Of a DNA stretch of 5,191 nt, positions 1 through 5,191 are shown one piece after another. The notes under the pieces are model-generated. The model worked only from the letters and a program-made list of their open reading frames with translations, was not told where the DNA came from and ran no database searches. Every line of letters starts with the position of its first letter. Within the stretch, counting starts at the first letter, position 1. This DNA comes from an uncultured Bacilli bacterium (GTDB taxonomy: Bacteria > Bacillota_I > Bacilli_A > RF39 > UBA660): the NCBI GenBank assembly GCA_947623645.1, contig CANQHK010000086.1, positions 1 through 5,191 of the forward strand, read 5' to 3'. Position numbers and translations under genes: made by a program.

Positions 1-80
1 ACAATAATTAAAAGAAGAACTTTTGTTCTTTTACTTAAATTTCTTGCCCCCCCCCGGGTGATTTTGGCTTGATTTTTCAT
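1..80 (-). CDS. N-terminal part of a putative membrane or secreted protein with a G9 tract in its first codons (runs off the left edge)
   Basis: An open frame begins with ATG at 80-78 and stays open for 26 codons to the window edge, so only the amino end is visible. The start is supported by AGGAGG at 93-88, seven bases upstream, and by a consensus promoter at 112-140. The visible peptide begins MKNQAKITRGG and is strongly basic (K2, K6, R9, R13, K17, R18, K20). It then turns hydrophobic (VLLLII, residues 21-26), as expected for a signal peptide or signal-anchor helix. Codons 9-12 are CGG GGG GGG GCA, containing nine consecutive G. By translation, eight G would give a stop after 14 codons and ten G a stop after 16. 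No family can be named from so short a fragment. It does not look like the start of FtsY, the common gene after smc. The main doubt is that the rest of the gene is unseen and the tract length could be a sequencing error. Confidence 0.6.
   Translation of the reverse strand, partial: MKNQAKITRGGARNLSKRTKVLLLII
47..55 (-). repeat. Homopolymeric G9 tract (C9 on plus strand) inside a coding start
   Basis: Nine consecutive C on the plus strand read as nine G in the minus-strand gene, directly after CCC. Other G or C runs in this AT-rich window reach only about four bases. Tracts of this kind are known slipped-strand mispairing sites in phase-variable genes of other bacteria. Here each one-base change moves the reading frame to an early stop. 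Switching itself is inferred. Confidence 0.75.
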
Positions 81-111
81 GGCTTTGCCTCCTACCTTTA
101 CTCTACTTAAA

Positions 112-140
112 AGTATACAGTTTATCCTTCTTTCTGTCAA
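112..140 (-). promoter_or_regulatory. Consensus SigA-type promoter for the left-edge gene
   Basis: On the minus strand there is a perfect -35 box TTGACA (140-135), a 17-base spacer and TATACT (117-112) as the -10 box, five of six to consensus. Transcription would start near 106-104, giving a leader of about 25 bases that carries AGGAGG. The promoter starts 36 bases after the smc stop codon, so the downstream gene is probably transcribed independently. No terminator is visible between them, so read-through from smc is also possible. Confidence 0.8.
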
Positions 141-175
141 GAATACTTTCTATCTTTTCTTATTTTCTAGATAAT

Positions 176-3136
176 TTATAATGTTTCTACCTTTTCCATC
201 TTATCAAACTGTACACTTACAAGTTTTGATACACCCGATTCTTGCATTGTTATACCATAGAGAGTTTTGGCATATTCCATTGTTTTTTTCTTGTGGGTAA
301 TGAGTAAAAATTGAGTTTTATCTTGATAACTTTCTAAATACTTTCCAAAGTTTTCTACATTGGCATCATCAAGTGCTGCTTCTACTTCATCAAATAGGCA
401 GAATGGAACCGTTCGAACATTTAATATAGCAAATAGTAAGCTAATTGCTGTTAATGTTTTTTCTCCACCAGATAGTAAGTTAATCGATGTTAATTTTTTA
501 CCAGGAGGAGATGCAATAATTTCTACCCCGGTTGTTAAAAGATCAGATTTATCGGTAAGACGTAAATCTGCTGTACCACCACTGAATAATTTTTTAAAGA
601 CTCCTTGGAACTCTTTTCGAACTTCTTCAAAAGTTTTGAGAAATTCTTCTTTCATAATTTCATCCATTTCTTCGATGATTTCTAGTAAAGACTCTTTAGC
701 GTGAATTAAATCTTCTCTTTGACTAGTTAAAAATTCATATCTTTCGGATACTTTTTCATATTCTTCGATTGCTGCCAAATTCACCATACCAATTCTTTTT
801 AGAATATCTTTGTACGTTCCAACTTTTTCTTTTGCTTCTTCTACTTCTAATTCTAGTGGATAATTATTTTTAGCTTTCTCATAAGTTAAAGAATAATCTT
901 CATTTAAAACATTCAAGTGATGATCGAGTAAAACATCATACTTTCCAACTTGAATTTCTAATTCTTTACTTTCTTGCTCTAATTTTCTAAGATCGGCATT
1001 GTTTACTTTATTTTGAGCATCCATTTCTTCGATTTCTTGAGATAATTTATCTTTTTCAAAAGAAATTTTTTCTAAAGTATGAAGAGCATCATTTTTTAAA
1101 TCGACTTTTTTAGAGTATTCGTCCATTAATTTTTCTTCTTCTTTGCTAAGGGAAGAATCTACTACATGTTCTAGAGAAGTTAATTCTTTTTTAGTTTCTT
1201 CTAACATATTGGTTTTGTTTTGTAGTGTAATAATTCTATTTTTTATTTCTTCATTTTTTTCTAGTAAGATTTGTTTTTCTTGATATAGTTTTTCTTCTTG
1301 TTTACTTCTTTCTTCTTCCAAAGACTTGATATTTTTATCGATTTCTAAGAGTGTTTCTTTCCATTCTACCTTGGTCTTTTTTAAACGTTCTAACTCTTGT
1401 TTTTGGAAAAGAGTACTTTTCGAAGTTTGTAAGCTTCCTCCACTAACACTTCCTCCAACATTTAAAACTTCTCCATCTAAAGTTACAATTCGATAACGAT
1501 GTTGAATTTTTTTGGCAATTCTATTGGCACTATCTAAATCGATTGCTACTAAAATATTTCCTAGTTGACTTGCTACAACTTTCTCATAAGCAGGGGCAAA
1601 ACGGACTAAATTTTTGAAAATATCGATATACCCTTTTTCTCCCATCAATAAATCTTTCGTATCTGAATCCAAATATTTAGGTTTCATATTTTCTATTGGA
1701 AAGAAGGTAGCTCTTCCAAGTTTTTCTCGTTTTAAATATTCAATTGCTGTTTTAATAACCGCATCATCTTTTACGACTAGAGAATATTTTTGAGAAAGAA
1801 TTGCAACTTCTAATGCTTTTGCAAATTTTGGATCCACTTCTAATAAATCCATAAAAGTTCCATAAACTCCTGTAATTCTTGGATTGTTTAATATGGCCCG
1901 CACACTTCCTGGTAAGCTTCCACCGTTTTCAATATTATTTTCTAAAGCTTGAATTCGGTTTTTTAATTCTAAGTATTCCCGGTTTTTTCCGCTGTATTCC
2001 CTTAGAGAATCTTCTCTTCTTTTATTTAAAAAATGGACTTCTTCTTCGAAATCTTGAACTTTTTTATTTTCTTCTTCTTGTAAATAACGATCGTTTTCTA
2101 GACTCTTTTCTAAATCAAAGATTTCATTTTCTAACGTTAATTTTTCTTCTTTTAAATTGACGATATAATCATGAACTTTTGCATCTTCTGCTTTGTATTT
2201 GCTTCTTTCTTGTAAAATTTTCTTTTCTCCATGAAGACGTTCTACTTCTTTGGTTAAATCTAAAAGGTGACTATTTTCTTCTTTATATAAATTTTCTAAT
2301 TTTAATAATTCTAATCTTTTGCTGTCAATTTTTGCTCCCTTTGTTGCAGAATCAGAGGAAATTGATAAGATATCTTTTTTTAATTTTTCCATTTTCTCTT
2401 TCATTTTTAGGCTTTCATCATGGATTGAAGTAATTTCATAAGCAAGAAGACCTACTTCTACTTTTTCCAACTTTTCTTTGGCGTCTAAATATTCTTTGGC
2501 TTTTTTACTTTGTTCTTCAAGGGGAGATATTTGATTTTTTAACTCTGCAATAATATCTTCTACACGTTCCATATTTTGATGAGTTCTGTCTAATTTTCTT
2601 AAAGCTTCTTCTTTTCTTTTTTTATATTTTAAAACACATGCTGCTTCTTCAAAGACAACTCTTCGATCGGTTGGAGAAGTGGATAAAATTTGCATGACTT
2701 CTCCTTGAGAAATAATATTAAAACTTTCTTTTCCAATTCCAGAATCCATAAATAAATCTGTTATATCTTTTAATCTACATTTTTCTCCATTGATAAAGTA
2801 TTCATTTTCACCGGTTTTGTAAATTCTTCTTTTGACGTTTACTTCTGTATAAGGAAGAGGTAAATAATGATCTTGATTATCAAAAATTAAAGAAACACTT
2901 GCAACACTTGAGGCATTTCTTGATTTGCTTCCAGAGAAGATAACATCACTCATGCTTCCTTCTCCACGCAATGATTTTACAGATTGTTCTCCTAAAACCC
3001 AACGAACGGCATCTACGACATTGCTTTTTCCACTTCCATTGGGACCTACTACACAGGTAATACGGTTATCTAGTTGAAGATTTAATTTGTCGGCGAAACT
3101 TTTAAAACCACTCATTTCTATTTCTTTTAAATACAT
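176..3136 (-). CDS. smc: Chromosome segregation/condensation ATPase Smc, short-armed (986 aa)
   Basis: Smc is the ATPase of the bacterial condensin Smc-ScpA-ScpB, which extrudes and organises chromosomal DNA in the cytoplasm. The N-terminal head has Walker A GPNGSGKS (31-38), a conserved arginine at R57 in SLRG, and Q-loop Q144 in ISQGE. A long coiled coil (about 165-400) leads to the hinge (about 404-569), which ends in the glycine-rich GGSVSGGS (561-568). The return coil runs from about 570 to 780. The C-terminal head has the LSGGEK signature (888-893), Walker B with D916 and catalytic E917, the D-loop ALDDAN and H948. All ATPase motifs are intact. The protein is about 200 residues shorter than B. 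subtilis Smc, with the loss shared by both coil arms. From memory, Mollicutes Smc (P115 type) is similarly short. The start follows AAGGTG (3149-3144) by seven bases. The gene has its own promoter and no rnc or ftsY neighbour. The stop is TAA at 178-176. Confidence 0.97.
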   Translation of the reverse strand: MYLKEIEMSGFKSFADKLNLQLDNRITCVVGPNGSGKSNVVDAVRWVLGEQSVKSLRGEGSMSDVIFSGSKSRNASSVASVSLIFDNQDHYLPLPYTEVNVKRRIYKTGENEYFINGEKCRLKDITDLFMDSGIGKESFNIISQGEVMQILSTSPTDRRVVFEEAACVLKYKKRKEEALRKLDRTHQNMERVEDIIAELKNQISPLEEQSKKAKEYLDAKEKLEKVEVGLLAYEITSIHDESLKMKEKMEKLKKDILSISSDSATKGAKIDSKRLELLKLENLYKEENSHLLDLTKEVERLHGEKKILQERSKYKAEDAKVHDYIVNLKEEKLTLENEIFDLEKSLENDRYLQEEENKKVQDFEEEVHFLNKRREDSLREYSGKNREYLELKNRIQALENNIENGGSLPGSVRAILNNPRITGVYGTFMDLLEVDPKFAKALEVAILSQKYSLVVKDDAVIKTAIEYLKREKLGRATFFPIENMKPKYLDSDTKDLLMGEKGYIDIFKNLVRFAPAYEKVVASQLGNILVAIDLDSANRIAKKIQHRYRIVTLDGEVLNVGGSVSGGSLQTSKSTLFQKQELERLKKTKVEWKETLLEIDKNIKSLEEERSKQEEKLYQEKQILLEKNEEIKNRIITLQNKTNMLEETKKELTSLEHVVDSSLSKEEEKLMDEYSKKVDLKNDALHTLEKISFEKDKLSQEIEEMDAQNKVNNADLRKLEQESKELEIQVGKYDVLLDHHLNVLNEDYSLTYEKAKNNYPLELEVEEAKEKVGTYKDILKRIGMVNLAAIEEYEKVSERYEFLTSQREDLIHAKESLLEIIEEMDEIMKEEFLKTFEEVRKEFQGVFKKLFSGGTADLRLTDKSDLLTTGVEIIASPPGKKLTSINLLSGGEKTLTAISLLFAILNVRTVPFCLFDEVEAALDDANVENFGKYLESYQDKTQFLLITHKKKTMEYAKTLYGITMQESGVSKLVSVQFDKMEKVETL

Positions 3137-3154
3137 GTACTATCACCTTACCAC

Positions 3155-3170
3155 TAGTATGATTATACTA
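3155..3170. promoter_or_regulatory. Inverted repeat over the smc -10 box (possible operator)
   Basis: Read on the minus strand, TAGTAT and ATACTA form a perfect 6-bp inverted repeat around AATC. It covers the -10 hexamer and extends to the predicted start point, where a dimeric repressor could block polymerase. No known regulator site is recognised. The arms are A/T-rich and short, so chance is a real alternative. Confidence 0.3.
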
Positions 3171-3190
3171 AAAATTAAGGTTTCTTTCAA
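3162..3190 (-). promoter_or_regulatory. smc promoter
   Basis: The minus strand carries TTGAAA (3190-3185) as -35, a 17-base spacer and a perfect TATAAT (3167-3162) as -10. Transcription would start near 3155, leaving a leader of roughly 19 bases that contains the AAGGTG ribosome binding site at 3149-3144. The sequence upstream (3190-3220) is A/T-rich, which could help RNA polymerase binding. Confidence 0.8.
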
Positions 3191-3227
3191 GGAAAACCAA
3201 AAGAAATTTTTAGAAATTCCTACCAAT

Positions 3228-3259
3228 AAAAAAAGCTCGTCCAAATGGACTTGCCTTTT
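3228..3259 (-). terminator. Rho-independent terminator of the thioredoxin-like gene
   Basis: Two bases after the stop codon of the upstream gene, the minus strand can fold into a hairpin. The inner stem is GTCC/GGAC around ATTT. A two-by-two internal loop (AA/GA) follows, then an outer stem of AAAAGGC against GCTTTTT with one G-U pair. It runs into seven T (3234-3228). This separates transcription of the thioredoxin-like gene from smc. Confidence 0.8.
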
Positions 3260-3260
3260 A

Positions 3261-4046
3261 TTAACAATGTTCATCACAAACAATGGATTTTTCCATCTTT
3301 TTCGATAAGGTTTCAACTAACTCTTTCTTTTGTTCTTCTGTTAGTTCTATTTTTGGATTTTTTTGACTATCAAGAGTTCCTTCGTGGAAATCTACAATCT
3401 TTCCATCTTTTACAACAACGATGGATGGATAATAAAGTCTTTTTTCTCCTGTTTTTACTTCTTTTTCATCTTCATCTTCTAAAACATATTCTGAAAGTAC
3501 GCTGTCTAGTTTTTCTAATAATTTTTTATAATCTTTGGTTCCTTCTTCTTTGGTTACTACTTCTCCATCTTTTAATTCTAAAGTATCTCGATCTTTTTTG
3601 TTGTTGAAATAATAAATTTTATCAACTCCTACATCTTTTGCTGCTTCTAACATATTTGGAACTAAATTTCTACACCAAGGACACTCTGGAAATCCAAAGT
3701 AAATAACTCCAGAACCTTCTTCTAATAATTTAAAAATTTCATCATAGTTGCTATATACAATTGGATTATCTTTAGAAATGGATACTTCTAAATAATCACA
3801 ATCTTCCCCTACTTTACAGTTTAAGCTTTCATATTCTTCTTTGAATTCTGTTGAATTATTGGCTTTTTCATTTTTTCCAGTATCTTGTCCTTTTACTGCC
3901 CAATAAATTCCACAAGATATAAGAATTAAAAGAGCTAGACCAATAATTAGGAATCCTAATTTATTTCGATCATCCGTCGTTATTTTTGCATCTTCTACTT
4001 TTCCTTTTTTTACATTTTCTTTTAGTTTTTCTTTTTTATCCTTCAT
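3261..4046 (-). CDS. Membrane-anchored thioredoxin-fold protein with CPWC active site
   Basis: This 261-residue protein has a lysine-rich cytosolic N-terminus (1-29) and one hydrophobic segment (about 30-51). A hydrophilic linker and an extracytoplasmic thioredoxin-like domain (about 85-225) follow. Before the active site is a beta strand (GVIYFGF). The active site is C122-P-W-C125, followed by a helix, and a likely cis-proline lies at P207 in YYPSIVVV. This fits thiol-disulfide exchange at the outer membrane face. The substrate is unknown. It somewhat resembles bacteriocin-transport accessory or other small thioredoxin-like proteins, but I cannot assign a named family. A charged insertion (about 150-200) separates the CPWC half from the cis-Pro half. 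Two extra cysteine pairs occur, C77/C83 and C257/C261, the last residue being a cysteine. LISC at 42-45 matches a lipobox, so a lipoprotein cleaved at C45 is an alternative, although 44 residues is long for such a signal. The start is set by GAGGTG (4059-4054), seven bases upstream. Confidence 0.85.
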   Translation of the reverse strand: MKDKKEKLKENVKKGKVEDAKITTDDRNKLGFLIIGLALLILISCGIYWAVKGQDTGKNEKANNSTEFKEEYESLNCKVGEDCDYLEVSISKDNPIVYSNYDEIFKLLEEGSGVIYFGFPECPWCRNLVPNMLEAAKDVGVDKIYYFNNKKDRDTLELKDGEVVTKEEGTKDYKKLLEKLDSVLSEYVLEDEDEKEVKTGEKRLYYPSIVVVKDGKIVDFHEGTLDSQKNPKIELTEEQKKELVETLSKKMEKSIVCDEHC

Positions 4047-4067
4047 TCTTTGTCACCTCTTAGTTAG

Positions 4068-4096
4068 ATTTTACTATAAACGAAGCATTTCGTCAA
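4068..4096 (-). promoter_or_regulatory. Probable promoter of the thioredoxin-like gene
   Basis: The minus strand carries TTGACG (4096-4091), a 17-base spacer and TAAAAT (4073-4068), each five of six to consensus. The start point would be near 4061, a short leader just upstream of the GAGGTG site at 4059-4054. TATAGT at 4078-4073 is an alternative -10 box but has no good -35 partner at normal spacing. Confidence 0.6.
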
Positions 4097-4132
4097 TTAT
4101 CTTTTGGATATTCCGTATTTTTCCATTTTCTC

Positions 4133-4161
4133 TTTACTTTTTTGCAAAAATATGATATAAT
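4133..4161 (+). promoter_or_regulatory. Extended -10 promoter of the HExxH-protein gene
   Basis: TATAAT at 4156-4161 is preceded by TGA (4153-4155), an extended -10 motif. TTTACT at 4133-4138 lies 17 bases upstream as a weaker -35 (four of six). Transcription should start near 4168, only about six bases before the ATG at 4174, which argues against using that ATG as the start codon. Confidence 0.78.
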
Positions 4162-4178
4162 GTTAAGCAATTTATGAG

Positions 4179-4184
4179 AGGAGG
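4179..4184 (+). promoter_or_regulatory. Ribosome binding site that sets the start at 4192
   Basis: AGGAGG here lies inside the longer reading frame that begins at 4174, one base before the ATG at 4186 and seven bases before the ATG at 4192. Only the last spacing is normal, so translation most likely begins at 4192. Confidence 0.82.
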
Positions 4185-4191
4185 GATGGTT

Positions 4192-5097
4192 ATGATTTCC
4201 AACGATGTTTTAGGAAAGATTTTAGCAGAAACAAGAGACGAGCATGTCTTATCCAAAGATTTAATTGAAAAAATTTTAACTAAGGAAATGTGGAATACTT
4301 CAAAACTACTCGATTCGAATGCTCTTCGAACCATCGTTTTTAAAGCACTTCCTGGAAATACAATTTGTTGTGTTAATAAACAAGAACTTTGCGTTGATTA
4401 TGATAAAATATTACAATTTTATCAGGAAAAGTATTTTTCTATTTATGAAATTCAAGCGACTCTTCTCCATGCTCTATTTCACGAAATGGAACATGTAAAA
4501 CAAACTTATAAATTAAAATTTGAAGGAATCGATGCTGATCTTATTCGATGGAGTGATTTTTCGTATTTGCGGGAAGGATTTCAACAAGAGACAAAGTTGC
4601 ATAAAATTTGTTCTTTAAAAATCTTTACGCGGATGTTCTTTCATCAATTATCTTATAAAGAATCTTACGATACGTTTGTTTTTGACTTCTATAATAAACT
4701 TTATGCGATTGTTCCAAAAGAAAAAATTGCCAATGTCGATGCTCTTAAACTTTTAAAGAAAAGTTTTGAAAATTATCCTTATCATGATTCTGTTTGGAAA
4801 AAGCTTTATCAAGAACTCTCAACTCTTCTTCACAAATCATTTATCAACGGTTATTCTTATGATTATGCAACCAATCAAGTGAGTGTTCCTTTAAAAGAAT
4901 ATTTAGTAGCAATCCACCATTCGGACGGTTTAAAGGAATTGCCTTTTTATTCAGAAAATTATCAAGAGTTTTTAGAAAGATCCGAAAAAGCTTATAATTT
5001 GGAACTAAGAATGCGTTATTCTTTACCGATTCGACCGGAAGAATATAGTCATGTTAAAAGACTTACAAAACTTACAAAAGGGGCTGTAATGAAATAA
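4192..5097 (+). CDS. Uncharacterised cytosolic protein with HExxH zincin-type motif (301 aa)
   Basis: I do not recognise the family. The protein begins MISNDVLGK and has no signal peptide or clear membrane segment, so it is probably cytosolic. The helix-like stretch TLLHALFHEMEHVKQ (90-104) contains H97-E98-M99-E100-H101. This matches the HExxH zinc site of metallopeptidases and sits in the hydrophobic-then-polar setting typical of a zincin active-site helix. A third ligand cannot be fixed; E128 or E133 in REGFQQETK, 27-32 residues further on, are candidates as in gluzincins. The remaining C-terminal part (about 140-301) is rich in aromatic and lysine residues and appears helical. Peptidase activity is inference, since HExxH also occurs by chance and in non-peptidases. 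The start at 4192 is chosen from the AGGAGG spacing; an in-frame ATG at 4174 would add six residues but overlaps the ribosome binding site. The gene is transcribed divergently from the thioredoxin-like gene and appears monocistronic, with a hairpin 44 bases after its stop. Confidence 0.8.
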   Translation: MISNDVLGKILAETRDEHVLSKDLIEKILTKEMWNTSKLLDSNALRTIVFKALPGNTICCVNKQELCVDYDKILQFYQEKYFSIYEIQATLLHALFHEMEHVKQTYKLKFEGIDADLIRWSDFSYLREGFQQETKLHKICSLKIFTRMFFHQLSYKESYDTFVFDFYNKLYAIVPKEKIANVDALKLLKKSFENYPYHDSVWKKLYQELSTLLHKSFINGYSYDYATNQVSVPLKEYLVAIHHSDGLKELPFYSENYQEFLERSEKAYNLELRMRYSLPIRPEEYSHVKRLTKLTKGAVMK

Positions 5098-5141
5098 AAT
5101 AAATTCATTCAGTCCTTTTCTTTTTTTCTAAAATTATAAAA

Positions 5142-5173
5142 GCCTTGAAATCGTAAGACTTCAAGGCAGTTTT
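5142..5173. terminator. Hairpin terminator, possibly bidirectional
   Basis: GCCTTGAA (5142-5149) pairs perfectly with TTCAAGGC (5160-5167). Inside, an A/C mismatch is followed by TC/GA closing a GTAA loop, a GNRA-type tetraloop. On the plus strand AGTTTT follows; on the minus strand TTTTATAATTTT follows. Either tail could give termination, though both T runs are short. It would end the HExxH-protein transcript and perhaps one arriving from the right. Confidence 0.65.
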
Positions 5174-5174
5174 G

Positions 5175-5183
5175 TGATACAAT
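5175..5183 (+). promoter_or_regulatory. Possible extended -10 element for a gene beyond the right edge
   Basis: TGA followed by TACAAT (5178-5183) resembles the extended -10 of the HExxH-protein gene. The hexamer at -35 distance (5155-5160) is poor and lies inside the terminator hairpin. No downstream gene is visible, so this is tentative. Confidence 0.3.
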
Positions 5184-5191
5184 TTAATTGT

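Noticed and set aside
13..32. Hairpin AAGAAC-TTTT-GTTCTT near the left edge, resembling an smc terminator
   Set aside because: It lies more than 140 bases beyond the smc stop, inside the open frame of the next gene and beyond its promoter. The stem is A/T-rich with only two G-C pairs, so it is most likely coding sequence.
360..704. Plus-strand open frame of 114 codons opposite smc
   Set aside because: It lies wholly antisense to the conserved C-terminal head of Smc, has low-complexity serine-rich content, and no ribosome binding site supports it.
1879..2433. Two plus-strand open frames rich in Leu and Phe opposite the smc coiled coil
   Set aside because: Their hydrophobic look comes from reading Lys/Glu-rich coiled-coil codons on the opposite strand, so they are not evidence of membrane proteins.
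176..3136. Possibility that Smc is truncated or a pseudogene because it is about 200 residues short
   Set aside because: Walker A, Q-loop, hinge glycines, signature, Walker B, D-loop and H-loop are all present in one frame, and both arms are shortened to a similar extent.
3179..3218. Imperfect hairpin GGTTTC/GAAAACC and AGAAATT repeated at 3202 and 3212, upstream of the smc promoter
   Set aside because: They are short A/T-rich matches with a bulge and no T tail, as expected by chance in this composition. A riboswitch is excluded because the region lies upstream of the predicted transcript start.
3245..3607. Plus-strand Leu/Phe-rich frame opposite the thioredoxin-like gene
   Set aside because: It is antisense to a well-supported gene with an active-site motif, and its composition is explained by the lysine- and glutamate-rich opposite strand.
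4134..4334. Minus-strand open frame of 66 codons over the start of the HExxH gene
   Set aside because: It overlaps the plus-strand promoter and the coding start, and no ribosome binding site or recognisable protein feature supports it.

Overview
The window is AT-rich (roughly 30% G+C by eye). It shows strong Shine-Dalgarno sites, near-consensus SigA-type promoters and TGG-encoded tryptophans, with no internal TGA codons in the long genes. Together with a bacterial Smc of the short length typical of Mollicutes, this suggests a low-GC Firmicutes or Tenericutes-like bacterium using the standard code, for example an uncultured gut lineage. That assignment is inference from composition and gene style.

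Layout from left to right. Positions 1-80 hold the start of a minus-strand gene that runs off the window edge. It has its own consensus promoter (112-140) and a strong ribosome binding site. Its ninth to twelfth codons contain a run of nine G (C9 on the plus strand, 47-55), where gain or loss of one base would end translation within a few codons. Positions 176-3136 (minus) encode the condensin ATPase Smc, complete with head, hinge and coiled coils, 986 residues long. Its promoter overlaps a perfect inverted repeat. A terminator (3228-3259) separates it from an upstream minus-strand gene (3261-4046) for a membrane-anchored thioredoxin-fold protein with a CPWC active site and two further cysteine pairs. 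From the intergenic region 4047-4191 a plus-strand gene (4192-5097) diverges. It encodes an unrecognised 301-residue protein with a HEMEH (HExxH) zincin-type motif. A hairpin terminator and a possible promoter for the next plus-strand gene fill the right end.

Each gene appears to have its own promoter, so the window does not read as one operon or pathway. Smc is chromosome housekeeping, the thioredoxin-like protein acts outside the membrane, and the putative metalloprotein is cytosolic and of unknown role. The usual rnc-smc-ftsY neighbourhood is absent. The most unusual signal is the G9 tract in the truncated left-edge gene, which has the form of a phase-variation switch on a probable secreted or membrane protein.
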